Source: Phragmites australis
Lineage: Eukaryota; Streptophyta; Magnoliopsida; Poales; Poaceae
Reading direction: 5' to 3'
NCBI RefSeq assembly: GCF_958298935.1
Contig: NC_084923.1
Span: 36,734,501-36,798,500, forward strand
DNA length: 64,000 nucleotides
Both the position numbers and the translations under genes were made by a program. The notes beneath the pieces are model-generated. The model searched no databases and was not told where the DNA came from. It worked only from the letters and a program-made list of their open reading frames with translations. This document shows positions 12,750-25,689 of this stretch, piece by piece; the first letter of the stretch is position 1, and every line of letters starts with the position of its first letter.

Positions 12750-15700
12750 CCAGTACTGAGTCATCCACCTATTATTCTTCTCATATGCAGGTGGCAGACG
12801 GAGGCCTAGAGAACAAGTTGCTCATTGACTCTGATTGTTCACGCCACATGACCGGAGATTCATCATGATTCTCCAACCTCACCCTCGTGAAGCGACATGA
12901 GTACATCACATTCAAGGATGATCGGAAAGGAAGGGTGAAAACCAAAGGTATGATAAGGGTGATGAGAGTTTCACTCTCAAGGATGTAGCATTAGTGGAGC
13001 ATCTGGGATACAACTTTCTCTTTGTATCTTAGTTGTTAGATGAAGACTTGGAAGTGCGCTTCAAACGCGATACTTCTCGAGTTCTCAATTTTTCTAGTGC
13101 TTTGATTTGCAAGATTTCTCGAGTTGGGAGAGTTTTTAGAGCTAATTTTTCTGAGTCTCATGGTTCTTCTCATTGCTTGATTGCTCAACCTTCTTCTGAG
13201 CTTTGGATGTAGCATAGGAGACTAGGGTACATGAGCTTTGATTTTCTTACTCGTTTGAGTGCCCTAGGCTTGATCCGAGGATTGCCCAAGCTCAAAATTG
13301 AGAATAATCTTGTTTGTGCTCCTTGTCAACATGTTAAGATGGCTGTTGCCTCCCACCCACCAGTCAATTTAGTGATGATTGAACGACCAGGAGAACTTCT
13401 CTATATGGACACGGTTGGTCGTTCTCGAGTTTGTTCGGTGGGTGGAAAGTGGTATACTCTTGTCATTGTTGATGATTTCTCTCGCTATTCTTCGATCTAT
13501 TTTCTTGTGAGCAAGGATGAAGTGTTCTCACACTTTTGGAGCTTAGCTTTGAGATTGTTCAAGGAACTCCCTAGTGTACTGAAAGCAATCCGCAGTGATA
13601 ATGGCACCGAGTTCAAAAACTATCTCTTTGATGCTTTCTATCTTGAGCATGGCATTGAGCATCAGTTTTTTTCCCACACGTTCCTTAGTATAATGGCATG
13701 GTTCAGAGAAAGAACAGGACTTTGGTTGAGATGGCTAGGACGATGCTCGACAAGCATAGGACTCCTAGAAAGTTTTGGCCTGAGGTCATTAGCACAGCGT
13801 GCTACATCTCAAATTGAATTTTCTTGCACTCGATCTTGAATTTGACTTCTTATGAGTTGCGCTTTGGGTGGAAGCTGAAGGTTTCGCATTTGAGAGTTTT
13901 TGGGTGTCAATGCTTCATCCTAAAGCATGGTGATCTTGACAAGTTCGAGTTGCGTTCTTCCGATGGCATTTTCTTAGGGTATTCTCTTCATAGTCATGCT
14001 TACAGGGTTTACAATCTTAACATAAACACCATCATGGAATCATGTGATGTGACTTTTGATGAGTCAACCCCCAGTTCTAGTACTGTCCTTGAGTGTGCAG
14101 GTGATCAGAAAATGAGCGAGAGCATCTTTGTAGATGGTAACCTTCCAGCTCTTGGTGATGACGAGGATGATCCACTACTTCCCTCTACCACACCTGCTCT
14201 AGAGATAGCTCCTACTTCTTCTAATTCAGCAGAGGGTCATGCAGCCTCTACTTCCACTTCAGCTAATTCAGCAGAGGGTCCTGCAGCCTCTACTTCCACT
14301 TCAGCTGCTTTTGAGACTACACCAACAGTGTTTAAGGGGGAGGTACACTCACATCGTGAGGCCCCTCAATACATTCAGCGATGACACCCTCCACAAACGA
14401 TGATCGGTGACATCAATGAGAGGGTAACGAGGTCCAAATCTGTTTCGCATACCCATTTTACTGATTTTACATTCGTTGCTTCTTTTGAGCCCCATGATGT
14501 TTGACATGCTTTATCTAATTCGAGTTGGGTCAATGCCATGCATGAAGAGCTTGAAAATTTTGAGAGAAACCAAGTTTGGGTCCTTGTAGAGCTACCCTCT
14601 AATGTTCACACCATAGGCACAAAATTGGTTTTCAAAAACAAACAAGGGGAGGATGGATTTGTAGTGAGAAACAAGGCTAGACTAGTGGCTCAGGGTTTCA
14701 CTCAAGTTGAGGGGATAAAATTTGGAGAGACCTTTGCACCCGTAGCTAGGCTAGAAGCCATTAGGGTCCTTCTTGCATTCATGGCATCCAAGAGTTTCAA
14801 GTTGTATCAAATGGATGTCAAGAGTGCTTTCTTAAATGGTCATTCAGGAAGAGGTCTATGTTAGGCAACCCCTAGGCTTTGAGCATCCCAAATACTCACA
14901 TAGAGTTTACAAGCTTAGAAAGGCTTTGTATGAACTTAAGTAGGAACTTAGAGGTTGGTATGATAGACTTAGGTCTTTCTTGCTAAAGCATGAGTATGTA
15001 ATGGGGTCAGCTGGTAAAACTTTGTTCACTCTCAAGCTTGACAATGATTTCTTACTTGTTCAGATATATGTGAATGATATCATTTTTTGTGGCTCTTCTC
15101 ATGCACTTGTAACCAAGTTTGTAGAGACTATAAGCAGGGAGTTTGAGATGTCGATGATGGGTGAGCTCAACTTCTTCCTTGAGCTGCAAATTAAGCAATG
15201 CAAGCAAGGTACATTCATCCACCAGATGAAGTACAATACAGATTTGTTGAAGAAGTTCTACATGAGTGATGCGAAGCCCTTGGTAACATCGATGGCTACA
15301 TCGATCGTACTTGATCTAGATGAAGATGACGAGGAGGTGGACCAGCGAGAGTACAGGAGCATGATCGGCTCTCTCCTATACTTGACGACGATAAGATCTG
15401 ACATCCACTTTGTCGTCTGCTTGTGTGCTCGCTTCTAGGCTTCACCAAGGACGTCTCACCGACAAGCGGTGAAACGCATTTTGAGGTACCTCGAGCATAC
15501 TCCCGAGTATGGGCTTTGGTTTTCTGCTTCTTCTTTGCTTTCTCTTTTAGGTTTTTCGGATACGGATTTTGCTGGTTGTAAAATGACAAGAAAAATATCT
15601 CTGGTACTTATCACTTCATAGATACTTCTCTTGTGTGTTGGTCTTCTTGCAAATAGTCTAGTGTTGCACAGTCTACTGTCAAAGCTAAATATGTAGCTAC

Positions 15701-15790
15701 TGCTAGCTGTTGCTCACAAATTTTGTGGATGGTTTCAACTTTGAGGGATTTTAGGTTGAATTTTAGGAGTGTGTCACTTGCATCGAGGCG
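12750..15790 (+). pseudogene. Copia pol (protease, integrase, RT, RNase H), decayed
   Basis: Protease remnant: LLIDSDCSRHMTGD near 12820. Pre-integrase and integrase core: 13231-13680, with YMDTVGRSR and IRSDNGTEFK (two catalytic Asp). After a frame change near 13680 the next part reads NGMVQRKNRTLVEMART, so the third catalytic residue Glu is Gln. RT pieces: 14538-14864 ([27 protein letters not shown]) and 14980-15438, where the catalytic box is YVNDIIF instead of YVDD. RNase H starts GFSDTDFAGCK near 15550 and breaks off near 15780, running straight into the truncated 3' LTR. Many stops and frame changes are present. Confidence 0.85.
14221..14304 (+). repeat. 42-bp tandem duplication inside copia pol linker
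   Basis: Two adjacent 42-base copies (14221-14262 and 14263-14304) begin CTAATTCAGCAGAGGGTC and differ at one base. They encode two copies of a Ser/Thr/Ala-rich 14-residue unit (AASTSTSANSAEG) between integrase and RT, a region that tolerates length change. Confidence 0.85.
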
Positions 15791-15794
15791 AAGT

Positions 15795-17468
15795 TTGATT
15801 TTGGAGTATTTCTCCAGAGGGGAGATTTTTGGCGCCAAGGTTGATTATGTACGCTGGATAGTCCAGTGTTGTAATTGTGAACACCGAAGAATGCACCGGA
15901 CCTTTTGTTGTAGAGAGGTTGTAGAAGGGTAGTTCGGTGGATTAGCACACACCAAATTATCCAGTGATGGACATTAGATCACTGGAATCTTTCACCGGAC
16001 CTTTTCTTGTAGAGAACAAAATTTTCCTAGAACAGATAGTGCTACACTCATTGGATGGTCCGGTGTTCAGGAGCAAAACACACCGGAACATTCGATGTTC
16101 ACGTTTTCTGCAGGATGTGCTTTGGTTAAAGTTTACGATTCAATGCTAACTTGGAGATATTTTGGAGTGTGGAGAAATGTGTTTGCTTGTTTCATGGTGT
16201 GCAAGTGACGGATGCAACTTGGCGATCGATGGCGGGTGATCGGGGCTAAGTGGGTGCTTGGTGTCAGACGATCAAGGAGAGCCAGGCGGAGTCAAGGGCG
16301 ATCCAAGTTGTACGCATGAAGGTCAAGCAAAGCATGAAACGGAGGATAAAGATGGCGTGTTGACAAAGTCAAGCAAAGGGGATGCTGATGCAAGTGATAA
16401 GGTGGTCCGAAGGATCAGGAGCGGGAGAGACTTGCCAACAGTCAAGATCGCAAGATGGAGGATACGCATCGTCATTGAAGCGTTTGCTTTAGGTGGAAGC
16501 AAGTGGCGGCTAGTCACGCTTTGAGAAGCATGCTAGGATTTCGCAGTTTAGTCTCAAAACCATGGGAGGACTGGAGGAATATGTAGCACCATCACGAAAC
16601 TTGTGTCGAGGCAAAGCTAAGTAGTAAAGACACCGCGGTCGTCCGATGAATGGAGAAGAAAATAGACTAAAATACCCTCAGTGGTAGGTAGAAGTGTACT
16701 ACAAGAGAGGGGTACTTTGGGAAAAAGTTAGAAAACTTGAGGGTCAAGTTTACTAGGTCTATAAATAGAGAGGTAAGGCTATGAGAAAGGATGAACTAGC
16801 CATTTGAACCCCTTGTGCCATCCATATGAAAGCATTATGTTAGGGTTTTAGTGGAGAGTAGGATGAATACTTAGCCTATGTAATACGTTAGAGTTTTGAG
16901 AGGAAAATCTTTGTAATCTTTCTAAAATAGAGCTGACCTCTTTGAGTAATGAAGTTTATTTTATTTCATATGCTTGAATTCCCCTACTTTTAGTTTTTCT
17001 CTCTTGGTTCCCTTACCTTATGTGCAAGTTTTTCCCTTCCGATTTTAATTTTCGTTTTTGTTTTTAGACTGAAATTTCAGCACCTTGTGAGGTCATTCTT
17101 CTTATTGCTATAGGCATAAAATTCACATACATATGTTTATGTGATGTGGTCTTAAATTATCTTGCCTCTAGATAATCAACTTGGAGAGTTTCGTTGCTCG
17201 GTGTTTTTCTTTTCTTGTTTCTTTGCTAGTTGTGATCTTTCGAGTGCTGAGATAAATGGATTGATCTTAAATGAAACTTATAGTTCATATACTATATGTG
17301 GTGTCGTGTTGCCTCGATTTTCTCTTATTAAAATTTCTCTCGATTTTTGCTTCTGCTTAAGTTTTGAGGTGTGTTGGGTGGTCCAAATAAGAGAAGACCA
17401 TCGATTTCATAAAAATTTATTAAGCCGTCTATCCACCCTCCCCTCTAATAGACAATCTTGTTCCTACA
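15795..17468 (+). repeat. 3' LTR of the copia element, 5'-truncated
   Basis: It aligns with about 8690-10361 of the 5' LTR and ends TTGTTCCTACA at 17468. The first about 350-400 bases of the LTR, the polypurine tract and the C-terminal part of RNase H are missing, all in one junction near 15780-15795. The parsimonious reading is one deletion. Confidence 0.8.
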
Positions 17469-19228
17469 CTCAGTGCTCTTTCTTTCACTTCCACACAGGA
17501 GAGAGATGTATTGTTGGTAGAAGTATTGTCTCAACCTAGAAACCCTAGCATGCACGAGCAGGACCCTCCTTTCGTCCTAAAAACAGCTTTCTTGGCATGA
17601 GGAGGCACCAACCATCACTTCCCAATAAAACCCCTTTTTTCTTCTCTTTTTTTCTCTTGCATGGGGTGACAAGTGAGAGTGTTGGCCAGAGTGTGGCCAC
17701 CCCGTCTCCCTTGGCTCCCAAGCTTGTCGATCACTGGCTTTATGCACTCAAAAGGAGGAGGATAGAGAGAGCACTAGACTTTTGAGTATTTCTAAGGTTT
17801 GACATGCACAAACAGCACAACATGGCATGCATGCATGGCTTTTTGTGCTTTTCATACAATCATACCCCCCCCCCCCCCTTCCCCTAATCTTGCAGCGTCT
17901 TCGTTTTTTCTCCCTCCTCTTTTCAAAGTTGGGAACAATCATACATGCCGCCCTTACATGTACACGACATACTCGTATGTCATGTCACCTTTACGCACGC
18001 AATGGTACGGTGTGCATGCATGCATGCAATAAGCTAGGGGAAAAAAAGCTAATGACCACAAGAACACCGGAGAATATATGGTGTATCTCATAATTAAAGG
18101 CTGATAAGACTTGCGATGTCGTACGTATCTCTCTCTAGCTGATATTACCCACACTCGAGTATGACAGTATCTTCTAGTACATGTCTTTTAATTTTTATGT
18201 CTACATCGAGTTACTTAGTACAAGATGCAATGTTTGGCATTACTAAATAATATGAATGATTCCTTTATAAGTTGTTCGTAGTGTTGTAAAAAAACATCAT
18301 CATATAGTCACGTATAAGCTGTTTAGTTTGGCTTGGTGTTTGTGATTCATGTACATGTAGGCCAGTGCAAGTGCAACTGTGCAAGAACATGGCAAGCACA
18401 AGAGAAAGCACGCAGCTAGTATAGCTAGCTGCAGGGTAGGCCATACTTGCCTTTTAACTCGTGCAGGAATGCAACAAGAAAAGAACAAGGATGGCAACCA
18501 CTGCGAGCACCAAGTACCAACCAAGCGATGTACATATATAACAACACAATTAGTGGGGCATGATGGATCTGGCCTGAGAGGGAGTGACTGGGTGAGAGCG
18601 AGAGATAAGATAGCTAGGTCAATGCTGGGGCTTGTCTATAAAGATTAAAGAGTTTGTGTACAGCATGCACCAATGTTGTAGCGAGTGTGCGAGTGTGTCC
18701 CCTACCTTTGTCGCCGGCCCTGCATGGTATGATGAAGGCTCATGTCACTTTTCCCATGCCTTCTAATCCTTGTCCTCAAAAGAAATTATGAGAGAGAGAG
18801 ATAGAGAGGTGGTGGCACACGGGGGCCCGGCCGATGTAGTGCAAGCAAAGCATGCATTCCCAGCGCAGTGTGGGCGTCCATGCATGTCACCACACCATAT
18901 ACTCGGGTGTGGGGATGCCCTAGTTCATTGTGGAGATCGAAGACTCTGTCGGTACTACACCATGTGCGCGGTTAGTCTTACTGAGGTGAACGGCCTAGAT
19001 CAATCACCAACAGCCAAGACCTCATTCGATCTTGCAAACAACGAGCCCTGCCGGCTCGAACACCGTTGGCTCCAGCTGACCAGGCCAATTTTATTTTATT
19101 TTTTTCTGATCGGATGGTCTGTGCAAGCTAGCTTATGTACGTAGAATGAAAAACTGGATCTCTTGTCTCTCCGGCCGGCGGCGCCGGTGAGCTAGGAGCA
19201 CCAGAGTGCGCGCGTAAAGGGGCGAGCG
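17469..19228. other. Intergenic, no gene supported
   Basis: Contains a C homopolymer near 17866-17880, CATGCATGCATG-type motifs, GAGAGA runs near 18790 and a TATA-like TCTATAAAG near 18634. The open frame at 18770-19144 has no recognisable domain, and I do not call it. The sequence has the look of grass 5' flanking DNA, but no start of a known gene follows. Confidence 0.4.
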
Positions 19229-19319
19229 ATGAGTACATGCAGCATGCATGGGTCCAAAGGAACGAGCGAACGAACGAAAGGTGCCGCTATTTTAGGGCAT
19301 GTCTACCTCTTGCCCACAC

Positions 19320-19851
19320 AATTCTGGCCTAAGTCTCACCTGAATTTTTGGTCGTCTGATCCTCCTCCTTTTATCTCAATCAAGAGCCGATCGTTTTTCT
19401 CCTCCTTCGCTCGATCCCATCAGCCGCCGACCCCGCTTGATCTCACTAGGTACTGGCTAGATCGCCCTCGCTCTCGCCCTCGCCCCCGCCCCGCCAGATC
19501 TGCCTCCGCTGCTCGCTCCATTGTTGACCCCTCTCGTTTTGACGCCATCAACGCTGATCCTCCCTACCGGTCATCCTCCACTACCTCGGTCGGCGGTGCC
19601 CTCGCCGCCTTGCCACATCGCCCACCAACCAACTGCCTCCTCAGTCGGATCAGCCTCCCTCCTCAGCAACTCTTTCTAAGCCTGGGGACCCCAAACCCCC
19701 AAATCACAACCCTAAATCCTCAAATCCCCACCATAACCCGTCGGAGTTCGAGCGAGAAGCCCCTCCCTTGAACCCTAACTTCTCGGAGGCCGGAGGCTCG
19801 TCGGAGACGGAGAAGATGGAGAGGGTGAAGAGGAGGAAGAGAAAAATTCAG
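19320..19851 (+). other. Possible first-exon or captured gene fragment
   Basis: C-rich, 5'UTR-like sequence leads into a frame open from about 19600. It reads a proline/asparagine-rich stretch, then FEREAPPLNPNFSEAGGSS, ETEKMERVKRRKRKIQ, and a good splice-donor context (CAG then GTGAGG, 19852). An in-frame ATG lies at 19816. I do not recognise the protein and find no following exon; downstream sequence is AT-rich repeat-like DNA. It may be a gene fragment carried by a transposon, a decayed gene, or chance. Confidence 0.3.
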
Positions 19852-19869
19852 GTGAGGAGTTGCCACGCA

Positions 19870-22362
19870 AAGTTTAACAATCCCGCTATTTTATGCGCAT
19901 GAGACACCGCGCAGGGCCGCAAGTGTTCCCACGCACGTCACAACGGCACGGTGTGCACCACCACTGTGGGTGGAAGGGACTAAAAAACCACTGCCCAAGC
20001 TAGCTATAGTTCGCTAGCTCGCTTATATATATATGCATACATTATTAATCTATTCTGCAGGTATGCTCACTATAGTTCATGTCCGCGCATATCCCATGTT
20101 ACAATCTAAAAAATAGTAGAGTTATAGTCTGCGAGATAGTGAGTTACACCAAGACGTAAAAAAAAAAAAAAAGAGTTACAATTGTATTATGGATGAAAGT
20201 AACTCCTAACAAATTGTTTACCTAATGATGTATAACCTAAGGAACACGAATGTAATCGTAGTACAATCTAAAACGTAACTCATATATTGTAACTCATTAG
20301 CTTCTAATATTGCAATTATGTACTTCTGAATGCTCAGTTGTACCTGATCTACCTATCAAATTGTAATTGATAGTTTTTTAAGTTGTAACTCGGGTATGCG
20401 TAATGATAAATTATAGTACATCTAGACGCAAAATAGACTCATCATGTATGTATGTACATACGTATTAAGCACGCAGCGCCTTAAATAACTAACTATTCAA
20501 CGTGTGACCGAGCGCCCATCTGATAGAACTGGAATCCTCAACGCCCGCCCCGCGTGTCAATCCAGCTAGGCCCACAAAGTCGTGTTGTTCGTGTTTATTC
20601 CAGTTTCTTTTGCAGCTTATGGTTTATCCATGCAAAGTCATTCCGGTTTATGTTGATCTAGTTTTGTTTAAAGGTTTATGTGAAAAGATTCCGGTATGTG
20701 TTCTACATTGTTCCATTTTATGTTTTAGTGTACACCTTTATCTCAAATTCTGACATGTGGCATCATCCTTCAGCGAGGTTTTTACCGTAGGAAGTTGTCT
20801 TAACCGAAGTTCGTCTACATTTTACCGCAATGCTATAAGCTTTTTTTTATTACACTTTGTTTATTGTTGTGCATTTTTTTATACTAAGTAATAGCATTCC
20901 GTTTACATTACAGTGTATTCCATTTTTCTTTATATTATGATAATAATGTTTTTTAAATAACGAAAAAATGTTTTCTTATATATTTTACAATTTAATTCCT
21001 TCATCATTTTGAAATTTTCGGTAATTGCACCTGTTAGTTCTGTTATGTGGACCCTAATCATGTGTCGGTTGTTAAGTCGCGAAATCTCCGCCGGTGTCAC
21101 TATCCTCTTCCATTTTCCAGCTGTCGCTTTCGCGCTCATCTCCTGATTCGCAGCCTCACTCTACTTCTTCTGCAAATTTCTTCTCCATTCGAGTGAGGTT
21201 GAAGGAGATTTCATCAGCATTACTCAAAATTTGCCGATTTCAACCCTAGTTGTGCCATCACTCATCATTCTTAAGTCATTCGCGCACCTTTTACCGGAAG
21301 ATTATCAAGTTTGATGTTAATACCCCATTTCAATATGTTCTTGATGTTACTTTTTGTTAGAAATATTTAAATTCCAACCATTTATGACTTTCATAATGCC
21401 CCTACCGCTGAATGTTTTGGTTTAGGAAATTTGAAGTTTTTAGGTTTTCAGATGGGATTTTTATTATCAGGGTTTAAGGATTCAGGGGCATGCATCGTAT
21501 TTACGTACCGGGCACATATCTCTGGTCACACTCGAACGTACAATGATTTTAGTCCTAGCTAGTTCACTAGTTGCAGCAAGGCCGATCTTCAACTTTCAAC
21601 TCTCTGACTGCCATACCGGTGACCACGCACAAGAGGAAAATTTTGGCCATTTGCACCTCGGTTTTATGGACAACCAGGAATCTCGGTTCCTAGCTACGCC
21701 CTCTTATCCCCTATACTTATATAAATCCATCTAGCTCTTCTCATAATGCACTAAATAAACCTATCTACAATTCCAAAGCACCTTTTTACTTCTACTTTCC
21801 TGCTTTGTCTTTATATAAATGCACATAATCAATGGAGTAAACAAGACAACTATCATAATAATGACAATGACTTAAGGGAGACAGTGTATTTACTCATCTA
21901 CCTTAATTCGAATGCACAAGTCCAAATGGACTTAGGGATCAGAGAAAGTACATCATCTCTCTCTCCGCTGCAATTAAGAATAAGGTGGAACTACTTTCCA
22001 AAGTACAATAATTTGTTCTTTTTAATTCGCAAAAAATTGTTCTTTTTTAACGCCAAAGAAGTGCGTACGCACACTACCACTCACACAGTCACACGTACTG
22101 GTGCTCATCAACAACTCTTTACTGCCCTTGATCAAGATCTTTGTATCGTCGATCAACTCTGAAGAAAACGATACATGTAACCTAGTTAGATAGTACATAT
22201 ATACACTAGTATAACAATTATCGCTCGGAATACGTTTCCAAGTTGGAGGCGTCGTTCCTGGTGGATCAACGATCGATCTGTCAGATCTGCATGGATCGAG
22301 TCGTTGCATGCAAACACGCATGCATGATTGATGAATGCTAGCTACTCTAAGTTTGTTAGGAG
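19870..22362. other. AT-rich intergenic DNA, no gene seen
   Basis: From 20090 to 20400 short motifs GTAACTC / GAGTTAC recur, and from 20600 to 20960 motifs like TTCCGGTTTATG and TTCCATTTTATG recur. Both patterns suggest old repeats that I cannot classify. No protein-like ORF over 60 codons is convincing. Confidence 0.4.
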
Positions 22363-22581
22363 TACCCCTATTCTTTTTTAATTATCGTTTAAGATATCAA
22401 TACGGTCTCTAAAAAACATATTTAACTATTATTTTTAATAACTATTTTTTAATAAAATTGATAAAAATTAGATGATGTTAAAATATTTTTCATGATAAAT
22501 TTACTACTATTATTAGTGGTCAAAAAATTTAAAATTTAACTATACATATTATAGGATGATATTTATTTAAGAACGAAAGTA
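22363..22581. mobile_element. Stowaway-like MITE
   Basis: A 215-base AT-rich segment is flanked by TA on both sides. Its left end resembles the grass Stowaway start (CCCCTATTCTTTTTTAATT against the usual CTCCCTCCGTTCTTTTT), and its right end is an imperfect inverted copy (AAGAACGAAAG). The inner sequence (ATCGTTTAAGATATCAA) resembles the same family seen at 58914. Ends are diverged, so it is an old insertion. Confidence 0.5.
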
Positions 22582-24279
22582 TTAATTCGATCACCGTACA
22601 AACATGGTCGATCGCGAGTGCATGATTAAGCAGTGCCCGTACGCGAAGGGCGCTGGCCATCATAATGATCGATCCAAACATAACCTGAAACCGTAGCTAG
22701 AAAGAAAGACGATGTATTCAATAGCTCGCATGCTTCGTAGGGATGCATGCTTCATTCATAATTCAGGGGATGGCCCAACTGCACAAGATATTTCTTTCAG
22801 CTGGCTTTTAGCTGCATGCATATATATAAACAATTAAACCGATTGATTTTCTCAAACTGAAGGACATAGACTTGCACACAATGTGCATGATATGTTGATG
22901 AGGACACATAGATGTGACCAACTAGCTTGCCAGCTAGAGCTAGCTAAAATATTCTTCATTGCTGACTGATTGACTAAAGGAGGACATATGTGTTCAACAT
23001 TCTGATTAAACCCTTTAATTTCTTCCTTTCTGCACTCGTATAGCTGGCTCTGTCATATGTGTTGTTTAATTGTACTATCCGATCCGTGCTCAAAATATTG
23101 AGTTATCATCTCACTTGCATTGCAAAGGATCCTAGCTAGCCGCTTATAATAGTTGCTGATTATGAATAATTCCTTAGATATTAGCAAATGGCCTTCTAAT
23201 CGTATTGTTAATTCCACCTTTTTCTTTGGTGCGAAATTTGTTGCCAAAATTACTGATTTAATGATCCTTAGCAAATTTAAAGAATTTTGTAGGAGAATAA
23301 CATATTTGGTGTGAAATTTGTTGGCAAAATTACTGATTTAATGATCCACCTTTCCCAGAAATGAACCATTCGATTTCGTCAAAAAAACAAGAAGAAACGA
23401 ACCATTCGTGGCACGTTAGCCCTTGATTTGCCACCCCCTGTTCGTCGTTGCGGTGCCCCCAAGCGATTTGGCCAGGCCATGTATACAACAAGATCAGCGG
23501 TGTCCATTTGTGAGCTCTCCTACTGCAAGTGCCTTTGCTATCAGAAATGACATTGCATATGCAACGAGAGCATCAGCTCGTACAAAATTGTGACAAACAT
23601 AAGGCCAGTAGTTTTGGCCAATGGGAGATTTACGAGCAGCTAACTAGATCAGTGGATAAGCATGCATGCTTTGCTAGCTTTTCAGTAACTTGCGTGTGAG
23701 GCAAGGGAAAGGTACACATGTGTCTCACCTTTGGTAAACACTCGACATTATCATCACCAATCGCAGTCTGCAGGTAGATTAAGATAACACTCACAGTGGG
23801 TCATTATACCTGGATATGCAACCTCGGGAAGAACTAATTAATTACTTGAATTCCTTGGTCATGCTTCTTGAGGAATCCTAAGCTGACAGACCCAGCGTCC
23901 TTGCTGTTTGTATGCAAGTGACGACAGAACAGATTTCTAATTCTAGAGCCTGTCCGGTTGGATATGCAGCTGAGCAGCGTGCCTGCATTTTTTAGCATTT
24001 CTTTTTCTGAACGATATGTTCGTTTGAATTTTTGAAACACAAATGATCCTGCCATTTTTTTTAGAGGAGCAAAAGATCCTGCCTATGACGCTGCGAGTCA
24101 GTGAGCTCCCGAAGTTGCCGGGTGGAGAAATGGCACTACCGTCTAGACCAAGCCCAATTGAGATTTAGGGTCCAAGTGTGCTTATCTTTGATGCCAATAT
24201 CATAACTAGAGCCCACTACCAAAGCACGTTGGCATCTTGTTGGTGCATTGCTAGAGTCCTTGCGAGAGAGTGCATTTAT
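22582..24279. other. Intergenic with a short direct repeat
   Basis: No gene seen. A 43-base segment at 23225-23267 (TTTGGTGCGAAATTTG onward) is repeated at 23305-23347 with two mismatches, 80 bases apart. Other parts contain GCTAGC-rich and GATC-rich sequence common in grass intergenic DNA. Confidence 0.5.
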
Positions 24280-25689
24280 ATTCAGCAAAAATCCAAAATT
24301 AAATAATATACTTGACCATATTTACTGAAATAGACAACATGTTATCGTATTTATAAATTTAACATCCGTATTCGATACCTTATTTACTAAAAATAGTGAA
24401 CAGTATTATATTCGACATGCCAGCCCTCCGTCCATGTACAGTAGCCATGTTAGGTTGATTAAATTTCATTTCACTCTCCTTTAAAACGGTGGTCTTCTGT
24501 TACTCTAAAAATTTTAAAACTTTTTGTATGTGTTCCATAATCCATATGCAACCCATTTTAATTAGATTCATCCAAAAATCATTTGTATATTTTAAACTAA
24601 AATTCTCAAAAAAAAAGCTACTTTATAACTTCTAACAATTGTTAGTGCCTCAAATAAATTCCCAACAATCTGGAAATTTTTACTAATATTCTTCTTATAT
24701 GATAGACTAATTTATAAAATTATTTTTAGCCCTAGGTTATATGATGAAAAAGTGAGTTCCTTTGTAATACTGCATTTATATGCATTTTTATCATTTCATG
24801 TGATATTCTTCTTTCAATTCAATTTGAATTCAAATAAAATTCAACTATCTCATAATTTTTATCTCGTTGATATGCTAACTTTTAACTACATTTCTGAAGA
24901 ACGATGGACGAGCTGGCGCGTCTCTTGAACGGTGCAAGCAGTAGTTTTATACTAAAAATAGTAGTTAAATTGTATTTACAGTGAGATAGTTAAAAATAGT
25001 AGTTACTAGTGCTTGCACCGTTCAAGAGACACGCCAGCTCGTCCATCGTTTTTCAGAAATATAGTTAAAAGGTTAGCATGTCAACGGGATAAAAATAATG
25101 AGATAGTTGAATTTTATTTGAATTCAAATTGAATTAAAAGAAGAATATCACATAAAATAATAAAAATGCATATCAATAGAGCATTACAAAGAAACTTACT
25201 TTTTCATTATATAACCTAGAGCTAAAAATAATTCTAGAAATTAGTCTATCACATAAAAAGAATATTAGTGAATGTTTCCAGATTTTTGAGAATTTATTTG
25301 AGGCACTAATAATTGTTAGAAGTTATAAAAGTAGCTTTTTTTGAGAATTTTAGTTTAAAATATACAAAGGATTTTTGGATGAATCTAATTAAAATGGGTT
25401 ACACATGGATTATGAAATACGTATAAATTTTTGTAAAATTTTTAGAGTAACAGAATATCACTGTTTTAAAGGAGAGTAGAAATAAAATTTAATCAGCGTA
25501 ACATGGCTACTATTCATGAATGGAGACCTAACTGTATTTGCCACTGAGATGCTGGCACCGTTTATATTTTTGATAAATGAGATGCTAAATACAGATACTA
25601 AATTTATAAATACGATAATATGTTGCCATATTTTTAGTAAATATGATCAAGTATGTTATTTAATTTTATATTTTTGCCTTCATATTCGC
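24280..25689. mobile_element. 1.4-kb foldback (long inverted-repeat) element
   Basis: The two halves are inverted copies over almost the whole length. Outer arms pair from GCAAAAAT near 24286 to ATTTTTGC near 25677. Middle arms include TTTAAAACGGTGG near 24480 against CACTGTTTTAAAGG near 25460. The core arm 24902-24940 pairs with 25010-25048 with one mismatch, around a 69-base loop (24941-25009). No ORF in it is coding. Exact ends and the target duplication are unclear. It could be a foldback MITE of a Mutator-like or other DNA transposon family. A transcript across it would form a long hairpin. Confidence 0.75.

Larger units (their letters stand above)
8288..17468 (+). mobile_element. Ty1/copia retrotransposon, Sirevirus-like, decayed
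   Basis: Two direct LTR copies flank a gag-protease-integrase-RT-RNase H order, the copia order. The internal region starts with a primer binding site like initiator tRNA-Met. Gag has a CCHC knuckle and a long charged extension, and the LTRs contain repeated CCGGA/TCCGGTG motifs, both seen in grass Sirevirus-like (Maximus) elements. The 3' LTR lacks about its first 350 bases and the polypurine tract is gone. The left boundary is uncertain (8288, or about 8340). The candidate target duplications TTCAG (8283-8287) and CTCAG (17469-17473) match at 4 of 5 positions only. Confidence 0.85.

Noticed and set aside
17866..17880. C homopolymer as a functional site
   Set aside because: Plain mononucleotide run, and its length is prone to sequencing error. 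The G run near 42392-42410 is treated the same way.
18770..19144. 124-codon open frame
   Set aside because: No domain, no family resemblance and odd composition; it looks like promoter-type DNA read by chance.
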